Virus record (IMG/VR): IMGVR_UViG_3300008120_000126
Span: 1 to 45,450 of that record
Source: a virus
DNA: 45,450 nucleotides
Reading direction: 5' to 3' (one strand)
Made by a program: the position numbers and the translations under genes. Below are positions 16,097 through 23,377 of the stretch, one piece after another. Within the stretch, counting starts at the first letter, position 1; each line of letters begins with the position of its first letter. Under the pieces are notes generated by a model. It was not told where the DNA came from. It saw only the letters and a list, made by a program, of their open reading frames with translations, and ran no database searches.

Positions 16097-16900
16097 ATGG
16101 CGTCCATATCATTCGCAGCTAAGCCCCCAACAAAGAAACAAGAAACAGTCGCGCAGGAGGTATCATATCCTAGTGACACGACAGAAAGCTCGCTGGCTGT
16201 AGTAGACCAGGGATTCAACAACGCGGTAGCCGTGCCTAAAGGGCCAGCCGTGGCTTCAGGCATCGTTGGAGAAGTCTCTATGCGTGACATCAAGCTTCCA
16301 CGACTCAACTTGGTGCAGAAAGTAGGCTCGCTGGCAGACAACTTCCAACCTGGCAGCATTGTGTTTGAGAAGACGTTCGTGCTGTCGGACGGTAAGCCCC
16401 AAAACACGTTGGACCTGACTCCGCTGCAACTCAGGAAGCAATACCAGAAAAAGACCGCTTGGGGTGAAGGCGACAACACAGAGCAGCCAGAGGTCTACGA
16501 CACTGCTGAACAAGTCCGTGAGGCCGGGGGCTCGTTGCAATACGGTGACGAGAACTACTTTCAGGAGATCGCCCACATTGCGTTTGCGGTCAAGCTGCCT
16601 GAGAATATCGAAGCTCCGGACGAACTTACAGACCTGTTCCCGCACCAGTTCGCGGACGCTCTTTATGCGGTCGCAATGTGGACTGTGGCTAGCTCCAGTT
16701 ACACGGCCCTTGGGAAACGAATCATTAGCGACTCGGCGATGACTCTCCGAAACGGTCTGCATACAGGGCACTACCTTGTGGGCAGCGAGATCAGGAAGAA
16801 CGCGCGTAACTCATGGTATGCGCCACGTGCTACGTTTGCAGGTAGGCACACTCCGGAAGCGGCTGAGTTCTTTGCCTCGATCCTGAAGTTGAATTCCTAA
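16097..16900 (+). CDS. Probable single-stranded DNA-binding protein (SSB-like)
   Basis: 267 aa from the ATG at 16097, after an AC-rich leader; the frame is open further upstream but overlaps the helicase gene. The core 'IKLPRLNLVQKVGSLADNFQPGSIVFEK' followed by 'PLQLRKQYQKKT' resembles a phage family often found between recombination nucleases and DNA polymerase and annotated as ssDNA-binding. Codon use is much more biased to C/G-ending codons than in neighbours, as expected for an abundant protein. Function is inferred from position and this resemblance. Confidence 0.5.
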   Translation: MASISFAAKPPTKKQETVAQEVSYPSDTTESSLAVVDQGFNNAVAVPKGPAVASGIVGEVSMRDIKLPRLNLVQKVGSLADNFQPGSIVFEKTFVLSDGKPQNTLDLTPLQLRKQYQKKTAWGEGDNTEQPEVYDTAEQVREAGGSLQYGDENYFQEIAHIAFAVKLPENIEAPDELTDLFPHQFADALYAVAMWTVASSSYTALGKRIISDSAMTLRNGLHTGHYLVGSEIRKNARNSWYAPRATFAGRHTPEAAEFFASILKLNS

Positions 16901-16910
16901 AACAAGAAAT

Positions 16911-16995
16911 TTCGAAGTGGGGGCGTAGAGCGCAGAGATGTTCTGCGACTAGGGTTAACTGCATTGGCTCCCTCTGTTGATCACCCCACTTCGAA
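16911..16995 (+). ncRNA. Candidate 85-nt three-way-junction RNA
   Basis: A 12-bp perfect outer stem, TTCGAAGTGGGG (16911-16922) with CCCCACTTCGAA (16984-16995), encloses a hairpin CGCAGA-gatgt-TCTGCG and a second weaker stem AGGG...CCCT. It fills the gap between the SSB-like and polymerase-region genes and ends 10 nt before a start codon. Possibly a cis-regulatory element or small RNA; there is no T-run after it. Confidence 0.55.
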
Positions 16996-17005
16996 CTCCC
17001 CTAAA

Positions 17006-17203
17006 ATGTCCTCCGATAAAAAGCTTTTAGAAGCTACAGAACGAGCTTGCCACAGATGGCTTTGTATACACAACCCCGAATACAGACGGGCTTGGCTGCA
17101 GGAATGCGTAATAAAATACAATGCTAACAGATGTAAAGACCTATGCAAAATGTTATCTACTCCCTTGATACTGAAAATTACTACGATTCAGAACTCAGTA
17201 TAA
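17006..17203 (+). CDS. 65-aa protein overlapping the DNA polymerase start, unknown
   Basis: ATG at 17006, directly after the three-way-junction element. The first 45 residues are a charged, Cys-containing helical segment (ATERACHRWLCIHNPEYRRA) that looks genuine. The last third overlaps the polymerase gene by 61 bp in another frame. Unrecognised. Confidence 0.45.
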   Translation: MSSDKKLLEATERACHRWLCIHNPEYRRAWLQECVIKYNANRCKDLCKMLSTPLILKITTIQNSV

Positions 17204-18894
17204 CCACAATGGGAGCGTGGAAGTACACGCGGGCTTCCGAAAATTACATGCTCACAATTTCGGGGTCCGATGGGCTTAAGTACGCAGGAAACCCAAAAGA
17301 TTTCGATTGGGGCATCCTGAGAGGTAAGACTATAGTCATGGCCAACGCGGGCTACGACCTCACAGTTCTAGAGGCTGAAGGGGAGAAGGGGAACATACCA
17401 AAAGATCTCGGGTTTAAAGAGGTCGTCGATGTCCTAGACATGGCTAGATATATGGGGCGTCCAGGGTCGCTGGCTGGAGCATCACAAAGCTTGCTTGGCA
17501 TCGAGGTAGACAAAAAGACCCGAGCCAACATGAAGGGCAAGCAGTGGGAGACGATGTCGGCGGAGTTCAAAAAAGAAGTCACCGACTACGCCATCAAGGA
17601 CGCTGAGATGACTCTGAAACTGTGGCTGGAGTTCGGACACAAATGGCCGTGGCACGAAAGGGAGCTGTCTAGGCAAACAAGGGAGATAGGAATGCGCGGA
17701 GTTCCTGTGGACATAGAAAAAGCTCAGCAATACAAAAAGCATTTAGAGGGGCTTATCTGGAACGCGGAACAAAGCATCCCTTGGGCTAAAGAAGAGGACG
17801 CTAAGATTCTATCCCCAAAAGCGCTGGCAGAAGAATGCCGTAAAGTAGGGATCGAGCCTCCAAAGTCGCTGGCCGTGGATAGCGAAGAGTGCCAGCGGTG
17901 GGAGGACAAATACGGAGAAACTTATCCTTGGGTCGGAGCCATGCGAGATTGGAGACGCTGCAATATGTTGTTGAAAAAAGTATGCACTTTTATCAACAGA
18001 ACCAAGCCGGATGGGTGGATGCCGTTTTCCCTAAAATACTTTGGAGCTGGCTCTACGGGACGGTGGAGCGGGGATGCAGGGTTGAACCTCCAAAACTTGA
18101 ATAGGAAAGAGCTATACGGGGTAGACCTACGCGGGCTCATCAAAGCCCCAAAAGGCACCAAGATTGTAGCGGTCGATCTAAGCCAGATTGAACCTCGTTG
18201 TCTTGCTTTCCTGTCTTCTGACGCAAATCTCATAGACTATATCCGTCAAAGCGACGACCTTTATGACGCTCAGGCGCGAGCTTGGGGCCTGCACGAAGGG
18301 CCGGACCCGCTACGTAAAAACCCTGCAAAAAGGTTAATGATTAAGCAGCTGAACTTGGGCTTGGGGTACGGTATGTCGGCATCCAAGTTTAGCATGGTCT
18401 CAGGGACAGAGGCGGCCGAGGCAGAGCGACTGACAACGCTGTTCAGGACCAAAAACCCAAAGCTTAAGGCTCTGTGGAAGGCGTTGGAGACCTCGATGAA
18501 GCGGCACGCTTCGCGGGGGGCCGACTTCAGCTTAGAGCTTCCGAGCGGAAGAGAGATCACCTATTGGTCGGCCAGCAACGCAGGGGGAGGGCTCACCGCC
18601 GTCACGTGCCGAAACGGAAAAATGATGCGTTCGAAGTACTGGTATGGGCTGCTTGTAGAAAATTTAACACAGGCTACCGCAAGAGAAGTATTTGCTGAAA
18701 AGCTACTTAATATAGAGGCTGCCGGACACACGATTTTGTTTTCCGTCCATGATGAGGTAGTGTGTCTAACTCGCGAAGAAGAGGCTGAACAATCTCTAAA
18801 AAATATTGTCGAAATAATGTCTGAGACTCCGGAATGGATGCCTGGGCTGCCTCTCGCCGCCGAAGGAAGTATCGAGGACAAATACGGAAAATGA
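17143..18894 (+). CDS. polA: Family A DNA polymerase with 3'-5' exonuclease domain
   Basis: 583 aa. Proofreading exonuclease: Exo I SLDTE (D9, E11), Exo II N68/D72 in 'ANAGYDLTVL', Exo III Y149/D153 in 'YAIKDAEMT'. Polymerase: motif A 'AVDLSQIEPR' (D345), motif B R397-K401-L405-Y409 in 'RLMIKQLNLGLGYG', motif C 'SVHDEV' (H536, D537). There is no 5'-3' nuclease domain. The residue matching E. coli Pol I Phe762 is Leu (L405), a variant linked in viral PolA surveys with temperate or slower phages. It is the phage replicative polymerase, beside the primase-helicase and SSB-like genes; the next gene overlaps by 4 bp. Confidence 0.95.
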   Translation: MQNVIYSLDTENYYDSELSITTMGAWKYTRASENYMLTISGSDGLKYAGNPKDFDWGILRGKTIVMANAGYDLTVLEAEGEKGNIPKDLGFKEVVDVLDMARYMGRPGSLAGASQSLLGIEVDKKTRANMKGKQWETMSAEFKKEVTDYAIKDAEMTLKLWLEFGHKWPWHERELSRQTREIGMRGVPVDIEKAQQYKKHLEGLIWNAEQSIPWAKEEDAKILSPKALAEECRKVGIEPPKSLAVDSEECQRWEDKYGETYPWVGAMRDWRRCNMLLKKVCTFINRTKPDGWMPFSLKYFGAGSTGRWSGDAGLNLQNLNRKELYGVDLRGLIKAPKGTKIVAVDLSQIEPRCLAFLSSDANLIDYIRQSDDLYDAQARAWGLHEGPDPLRKNPAKRLMIKQLNLGLGYGMSASKFSMVSGTEAAEAERLTTLFRTKNPKLKALWKALETSMKRHASRGADFSLELPSGREITYWSASNAGGGLTAVTCRNGKMMRSKYWYGLLVENLTQATAREVFAEKLLNIEAAGHTILFSVHDEVVCLTREEEAEQSLKNIVEIMSETPEWMPGLPLAAEGSIEDKYGK

Positions 18895-19163
18895 CAATCG
18901 CACAATACGCTTCAAAGTGGGCTGTGGTCGAGCACAAAGCCGAATACAGAAACAAGCCTTTATGGTCTAGGTACGATAGGCAGCAGATATTTTTCAACTG
19001 GGCTGTAGATGACGCAGAAAGCCCTATACGAAAAGCCATAGACGCTGGAGCTCACGAAGAAGACATCCATGCTGAATTTGACGCTGCTTTTGAAGAAATG
19101 ATGTCACTTTTAGCAAGAATGGAAGGCGATAGCCACGCGCACCCAGACGAGCCGCCATTTTAA
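18891..19163 (+). CDS. 90-aa protein downstream of polA, unknown
   Basis: I take the ATG at 18891, which overlaps the polA stop (ATGA). The product is acidic at the C-terminus and rich in His, Glu and Trp (AHEEDIHAEFDAAFEEM). Translational coupling to the polymerase suggests a replication-associated small protein; no family is seen. Confidence 0.65.
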   Translation: MTIAQYASKWAVVEHKAEYRNKPLWSRYDRQQIFFNWAVDDAESPIRKAIDAGAHEEDIHAEFDAAFEEMMSLLARMEGDSHAHPDEPPF

Positions 19164-19172
19164 TTTAGCAGG

Positions 19173-19184
19173 GGTATAATATCA
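19173..19184 (+). promoter_or_regulatory. GGTATAATATC promoter-like box before the primase gene
   Basis: 11 of 12 bases match the common box. TATAAT ends 15 nt before the ATG of the primase-helicase gene, and CAGTAAC follows it, as after other copies (AAGTAAC, TAATAAC). No -35 element is evident. Confidence 0.6.
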
Positions 19185-19195
19185 CAGTAACAAAA

Positions 19196-21358
19196 ATGCC
19201 AACACAGACGACCTATCTCGCAATCAAGAACCTCAGGAGCAACGACGCCTTCGACATCGGAGGCAAGCCATGGGAAGCCAGTATCCCGCCGCGCCCAGGA
19301 CTCCAGTCGGGGGCGACTAAAGAAGCTTATCGGGTTTGGTGCTCCGACCCAAACACCGACTGGGTCTTCTATACTTTTGCAGAGGGGCTCACCCCATCCC
19401 TAAGAGTTTCGGAAACAAATCCGGTCAAGTACCAACACGGCATTATTGCCGACTATGACTCGGTAGTTCCCATCGCCGACGCGAAGCAGATCCTCGCTAA
19501 CAACTGCCCGGCTGGGCTGGAGCCCACAGGAATCTCTCAAACATTCAGCGGGGGGATTCGTGTGGTGTGGGAGTTCGAAGAGCCGCTGATGTTGGACAAC
19601 AAGGGTCTCTACGAGTCTTTCATGGCTTACGCAGCAAAAGAACTGCGTGTAAAGAAACTGCTGCCACATTTTGACGAGACCTCCTTAAAGTCAAACCAGG
19701 TGTTCGAGATCGGTAGCGACTGGGAGCAGATTCCAGGTTCCCTTCCGATCTCATGTAATGTGGTCCATCATTGGCTGGCCGAATCCGCGCTTAAAGCCAA
19801 GAAGGTATCGGATAACAATACTTCAATCCCATACGATCGCATCGCAGCCGAGATCGAGAAACAGTTCCCAGGAAAGCTGCAGGGCGACATTAGAGAAGGT
19901 CTACGCGTGCCGCTGTTCTGGATCGACGACGGGATTGACCGTGTCGGTGCAGTCATGGGAGAGCACGGGGTTATATGTTTCTCGGACCGCGCAGGTAAGT
20001 CTTTTGTGCCGTGGGTAGAGATACTGGGTAAAAAGTTTGTTTCGGAATACGAAGCCGAGCGCACCGGAGCTGCCGCAGCAGACTTCTGGTATGACGGACG
20101 CGCCTATTGGGTCAAAGACAACGACCTATGGTGCCGACTCGTCAGCGAGGAGATGGGCCGTCGGTTGAAAGTCCTGTACAGGCTTTCCAGCAAGAACGGT
20201 AACAAGGACACCGCAAGCGAAGTAGATAAGGCTATGGTCGCAATCCAACAGACCAAGCGGGTGCAGTGCGTAGCGCCGTTCGTCTACAATCCGGTCGAAA
20301 TTCTAGACTTCAATGGAGCCAAGTACCTAAACACCAGCCAACGCAAAATGATGGAGCCCGCTGCAGAGGATGGGGATTTCCCCTGGCTCAAGAAGTTTTT
20401 GCTGGAGCCTGGTATCTGGGATAGCGCCGTGGATGAAAACGGAGTCGGCCAAAGAGACTACTTCTTAGCTTGGTTAAAAAGATTCTGGGAATCGGGCAGA
20501 GCGGGACGGCTGCTTTCGGGTCAAATGGTGTTCATCGCCGGAGGCGCGGGACAGGGTAAGACCTTTCTATCCTCGTTCATCATGGGCCAGATTTCAGGGG
20601 GACATAGCGATGCGAGCGGATACCTGCTAGGGGGAGGGGACTTCAATAAGGAGCTAGTCGAAGTCGGAGTGTGGAGCGTTGACGACGGTATGGCCACTAT
20701 CGACGGGACTAGCCGAAAGACTTTCTCAGCTAACGTTAAAAAGGTCGTCGCTCAAACCGAGATCCTTTACCATCCAAAGTTCCAAGATGCTACGAAGCTT
20801 CCGTGGCAGGGTAGGGTAGTCGTCACCTGTAACACGGACGAAGAGTCTCTCTCGATCGTCCCGACCACGGACAATTCAATCACAGATAAACTCATGCTGT
20901 TTAAACTCGGAGAATGGTATCCAAGTTTCCCACCTAACCACGTCATCGAGGCACAGGTCAATGCAGAACTGCCGTTCTTTCTAAGGTGGCTCTCCCAGTG
21001 GACCCCGCCACCCTGCATCATGGCATCGTCATCACGAAGCCGCTATGGAGTGAAGTCCTTCCACCACCCAGAAATCCTGGCTCACAGCCAGAGTCTCGCA
21101 GCAGCCACCCACCTCCGAGAAGACATTGACACCCTGCGACACCTGAAGGACAGCATCCTGTTCATAGATGGGGCGAAGGTGTGGGAGGGCACCTCAGGAG
21201 ACCTACTCCGAATCGGCAAGGACTTCTTTGCTACCAGGGCGAGTGCAGCGCAAATGGGCGTATGGTTGGCTCAAGTTCACAAAAGCAATGCAGCCCCGTG
21301 GCTGGGTCGCAGGGAAGGCAGGGCCCGGAAGACTCTCTGGATAATCTCCAAGCCGTAG
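19196..21358 (+). CDS. Primase (AEP-like) fused to SF3-type helicase
   Basis: 720 aa. The N-terminal part has the acidic pair of an archaeo-eukaryotic primase-like site in 'GIIADYDSV' (D86, D88) and a later 'SGGIRVVWEFEEP' strand. The C-terminal ATPase has Walker A GGAGQGKT (449-456), Walker B 'VWSVDDG' (492-498) and a motif C-like 'VVVTCNTDEE' (N546), as in phage SF3 helicases. It would open the origin and prime synthesis for PolA. It has its own promoter-like box and lies just upstream of the probable origin. The primase call is weaker than the helicase call. Confidence 0.82.
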   Translation: MPTQTTYLAIKNLRSNDAFDIGGKPWEASIPPRPGLQSGATKEAYRVWCSDPNTDWVFYTFAEGLTPSLRVSETNPVKYQHGIIADYDSVVPIADAKQILANNCPAGLEPTGISQTFSGGIRVVWEFEEPLMLDNKGLYESFMAYAAKELRVKKLLPHFDETSLKSNQVFEIGSDWEQIPGSLPISCNVVHHWLAESALKAKKVSDNNTSIPYDRIAAEIEKQFPGKLQGDIREGLRVPLFWIDDGIDRVGAVMGEHGVICFSDRAGKSFVPWVEILGKKFVSEYEAERTGAAAADFWYDGRAYWVKDNDLWCRLVSEEMGRRLKVLYRLSSKNGNKDTASEVDKAMVAIQQTKRVQCVAPFVYNPVEILDFNGAKYLNTSQRKMMEPAAEDGDFPWLKKFLLEPGIWDSAVDENGVGQRDYFLAWLKRFWESGRAGRLLSGQMVFIAGGAGQGKTFLSSFIMGQISGGHSDASGYLLGGGDFNKELVEVGVWSVDDGMATIDGTSRKTFSANVKKVVAQTEILYHPKFQDATKLPWQGRVVVTCNTDEESLSIVPTTDNSITDKLMLFKLGEWYPSFPPNHVIEAQVNAELPFFLRWLSQWTPPPCIMASSSRSRYGVKSFHHPEILAHSQSLAAATHLREDIDTLRHLKDSILFIDGAKVWEGTSGDLLRIGKDFFATRASAAQMGVWLAQVHKSNAAPWLGRREGRARKTLWIISKP

Positions 21359-21375
21359 GGCAACTGTTAGGAAAA

Positions 21376-21430
21376 GCCTAGTAGTTCAAGTCACGCTAGA
21401 CTTGCAGCCCAGTTTCTAAGCAGACTAGGC
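21376..21430. repeat. Nested inverted repeat after the primase-helicase gene
   Basis: GCCTAGT (21376-21382) pairs with ACTAGGC (21424-21430); inside it CAAGTC pairs with GACTTG around a 6-nt loop. It is too short and lacks the arms for a tRNA. It may act as a 3'-end structure of the replication operon or be part of the origin. Confidence 0.55.
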
Positions 21431-21509
21431 ACTAATCGCCATTCGCGAATAGCGTTCAGCGCATAAACTCGACATATACGCTTAAACGCATCATAGTATC
21501 CAAGGTTGC

Positions 21510-21812
21510 GGGGCAACCATCACCCCACCAAACCATCCCCCACCAATGTAAGGGCAACAGGGCGAAAGGGATGACCCCAAATGGTGATGGTGGTGATGGT
21601 TTTTGGCTATACCGTGCTTCCGGCGCTGTTTTCGCTGTTCCGTCCGTCAGGCGTGTGGGCTTTCTCTATTTCTCTATTATACCCCCCTTTTTATTATAAA
21701 CCATCACCACCATCACCATTTTAAATATAAGTATAAAAATTATCAACGACTTAAGTGTGGTGATGCCTGCTCAAAAATGCCTTCACCAACCCTCACCACA
21801 TCACCACTTGGT
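21510..21812. other. Probable origin of replication with iterons
   Basis: At least six copies of CCATCACC/TCACCAC-type iterons occur in both orientations. The centre is a perfect 24-bp inverted repeat (21579-21602 and 21698-21721) built of ATGGTGATGGTGGTGATGG, with a 95-nt spacer whose end is AT-rich. An AT-rich tract (about 21716-21750) follows. Iterons, inverted repeats and an easily melted tract beside a primase-helicase gene are hallmarks of an origin. Confidence 0.65.
21579..21721. repeat. Perfect 24-bp inverted repeat, 95-nt spacer
   Basis: The left arm at 21579-21602 is the exact reverse complement of the right arm at 21698-21721. Each arm itself contains direct repeats of GGTGAT/TGGTGG, so the arms act as opposed iteron clusters. 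Confidence 0.9.
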
Positions 21813-21822
21813 TTTGCCGCCC

Positions 21823-21882
21823 TCCCGAGCGGGAAGTTTTGTTCCATTTTTACGCGGATGCTTTGATTTGTTCCCGAGCGGG
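21823..21882 (+). terminator. Two CCCGAGCGGG hairpins with T-rich followers
   Basis: The same short stem-loop occurs at 21824-21833 (followed by AAGTTTTG) and 21873-21882 (followed, 8 nt on, by CTTTTTC). The short 4-5 bp stems make them weak terminators at best; duplicated protein-binding sites are an alternative. Confidence 0.35.
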
Positions 21883-22019
21883 GTTGCAGGCTTTTTCGGA
21901 AAAAAATTTTTCAACCTATCTATGTATAGTGCTCGATCCTGCGCCACGGCCCCACCCCCCTACCCGCGTGGTGTGTGCGCGCATGATGCACGCCGCGTAG
22001 CGCGGCCCGCGCACGCAGG

Positions 22020-22038
22020 CCCTCAGCTTCGCTGAGGG
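22020..22038. other. Strong GC-rich hairpin at the border of the structured RNA
   Basis: CCCTCAGC (22020-22027) pairs with GCTGAGGG (22031-22038) around TTC. It ends a very GC-rich patch (about 21945-22020) and may insulate origin and RNA region. Confidence 0.55.
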
Positions 22039-22048
22039 TTGGGGGGTT

Positions 22049-22434
22049 GGTTTGCCGTCGATCGGTTCGGTCGAATGGCATCGCTCTTTGCAGTGCAGGA
22101 TGGAAGCCCTGCCGACAATCGAATCGGTCTGAATGCCTCGGCAAACTCGAAGCAAGACATCAGGATAGATCCCAAACGGAAGTAGATGATGTGGATGGAA
22201 GAACTGATGCACCTTGCAAGCGAAAAGTCGGAAAAGAGAATGGATAGGATCGAAGGAACAGAGAAACCCGAAAGGGTTAGTCCGCTCTGGAAATGATGGG
22301 ACTGGTAGCGTCGAAAGACTTTATAGATTTAATCTATATTAAGCCGTGACCATGCCGTAGCGATCAGGGTAAGTATGTTTCGCAGAACAGAAAGCCTCGC
22401 CGAAATCGGAAGATATGTGGAACATATCAGCGAG
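22049..22434 (+). ncRNA. Candidate large structured non-coding RNA, unknown class
   Basis: Nested and branched pairings show at once: GTTTGCCG (22050-22057) with CGGCAAAC (22139-22146); inside it the hairpin TCGATC/GGTCGA (22058-22074) and GGCAT with ATGCC; then AACCC-GAAA-GGGTT (22265-22278), AGTCC with GGACT (22279-22303), GTC-GAAA-GAC (22310-22319), TATAGAT-tta-ATCTATA (22322-22338), and a three-way junction closed by CTCGC/GCGAG (22396-22434) with ATATGT/ACATAT within. Two GNRA tetraloops suggest tertiary contacts. There is no supported ORF. In size and complexity it resembles phage-borne ornate RNAs such as GOLLD or ROOL, but I cannot assign a class. The strand is inferred from neighbouring genes. 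Confidence 0.6.
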
Positions 22435-22479
22435 CACCCCACGCCGGATTAAAGTATGGGAAATGTAAACTCATCACTT

Positions 22480-22594
22480 GAGTTGTGCAGTAAGAAGTTT
22501 TCTGAAGTGTATTTACGGCAGTTTGCCTCAATATCAATACACCCTGCACAACTCCTGTCTGGAGTTCTCCTATGCACCGCTCTCCGTTGGAGAG
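22480..22594 (+). ncRNA. Structured module just upstream of the 139-aa gene
   Basis: A perfect 11-bp stem, GAGTTGTGCAG (22480-22490) with CTGCACAACTC (22544-22554), encloses GTGTATT/AATACAC (22507-22542), which encloses GGCA/TGCC. A further hairpin CTCTCC-GTT-GGAGAG (22580-22594) follows. It ends about 46 nt before a start codon with a good Shine-Dalgarno sequence. It may be the last domain of the upstream RNA or a separate leader element for the next gene. Confidence 0.6.
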
Positions 22595-22640
22595 TTGGAG
22601 CCAAGTCAAGTAGGAGGATTCCATTATCAGGAGTAAAGTT

Positions 22641-23060
22641 ATGATCACTAAAGAACTAGCTAATGTCGGCCCCATCACTAATCGTCTTTCTGCTAAAGGC
22701 AAAGACCTCGGCTCAAGGATTGCATACAATGGCAATCAAACCGCAAGTGAAATCCGTGCTTCCCTTCGGGAATCTGGGTTCAAGGGCAAAGAGTTGACCT
22801 ATAAGGTCAATGAAATCCTCTCCGGTGAAGCTGATGTTCGCTGGGTTAAGCACGAGCAGATTGTGTCTATTGCTAGAAGCAATGGGTTCGTTCCAGATTA
22901 CACCGACGCAAGTGCCAAAGGCACTTCTATGACGACTCGTTATGTCCGCCCTGAACAGCAATTCATTGCTGCGTCGGATGTCGCCGAAAAGAATGCCGTG
23001 ATTGCCGCACTCCAAGCGGAGCTTGCTGAACTCAAGGCACTTGTGGCCCCACAATCCTAA
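22641..23060 (+). CDS. 139-aa protein with C-terminal coiled coil, unknown
   Basis: It starts at an ATG with AGGAG seven bases upstream, one of the few clear Shine-Dalgarno sites in the window. The N-terminal 70 residues are helical and basic; the C-terminal 'AEKNAVIAALQAELAELKALV' is a heptad helix suited to oligomerisation. Regular codon use indicates a real gene. It lies directly behind the large structured RNA, so it might bind or be regulated by it; that is speculation. No family recognised. Confidence 0.7.
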   Translation: MITKELANVGPITNRLSAKGKDLGSRIAYNGNQTASEIRASLRESGFKGKELTYKVNEILSGEADVRWVKHEQIVSIARSNGFVPDYTDASAKGTSMTTRYVRPEQQFIAASDVAEKNAVIAALQAELAELKALVAPQS

Positions 23061-23081
23061 CGGATTTCGTCAGACACCTAG

Positions 23082-23103
23082 CCTCTCCCCTTCGGGGGAG
23101 GGG
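23082..23103 (+). promoter_or_regulatory. UUCG hairpin that includes the ribosome-binding site
   Basis: CCTCTCCCC-TTCG-GGGGAGGGG forms a 9-bp stem with a C(UUCG)G loop. Its 3' arm carries GGAGGGG, the only Shine-Dalgarno-like sequence before the next start 10 nt on. It could close off translation of that gene, or serve as a weak terminator of the 139-aa gene. Confidence 0.55.
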
Positions 23104-23113
23104 TTGTAGTCTT

Positions 23114-23377
23114 ATGAAAACCTATATGCCCAGCGGATCTGTCCGCTCTAATTACCCTCAGATTGAAGAGATATGCAGGCTCTATCGCAGTGAACGAGCC
23201 GAATACATCCCAAAGTCCAAGCTGCCTGACCCAAGCGAGGTGCGTCTCCGCATGGAGATCGCCTTGTTCAAAGCTGATCTCTCACGAGCTGGCTGGCTCC
23301 GCGAACAAGCGGTAGCTAAAGCTGTGGCCAGAATCGCTGAGATAGAGTCCACTTGGCCTCAGTTGACGGGTTGCTAA
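23114..23377 (+). CDS. 87-aa protein, unknown
   Basis: Charged helical protein (for example 'SEVRLRMEIALFKADLSRAG') read from an ATG behind the UUCG hairpin. The stop overlaps the end of the convergent terminase-small-like gene by 4 bp. No recognised domain. Confidence 0.6.
   Translation: MKTYMPSGSVRSNYPQIEEICRLYRSERAEYIPKSKLPDPSEVRLRMEIALFKADLSRAGWLREQAVAKAVARIAEIESTWPQLTGC

Larger units (their letters stand above)
21359..22640. other. 1.28-kb non-coding region: probable origin followed by structured RNA
   Basis: I see no convincing gene on either strand. From left to right it holds a nested inverted repeat, a palindrome ATTCGCGAAT (about 21446), a GGTTGC/GCAACC hairpin (21502-21516), iteron-like CCATCACC/GGTGATGG copies around a perfect 24-bp inverted repeat with AT-rich DNA, two CCCGAGCGGG hairpins, a very GC-rich patch with a strong hairpin, and about 550 nt of dense RNA-like secondary structure. 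Confidence 0.75.

Noticed and set aside
16159-16170. GGTATCATATCC box inside the SSB-like gene
   Set aside because: It lies within coding sequence about 60 nt after the start codon and no gene group begins after it; probably coincidental, though an internal start cannot be excluded.
13490-16771. Several minus-strand ORFs opposite helicase and SSB-like genes
   Set aside because: All are antisense to strongly supported genes and lack recognisable domains.
22049-22640. Group I self-splicing intron
   Set aside because: It does not interrupt a gene, and I could not find a convincing pairing of the conserved P7/P3 type.
22427-22735. Minus-strand 102-aa ORF and plus-strand 62-aa ORF over the structured RNA
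   Set aside because: Both overlap the start of the well-supported 139-aa gene or the paired RNA segments and have poor composition.
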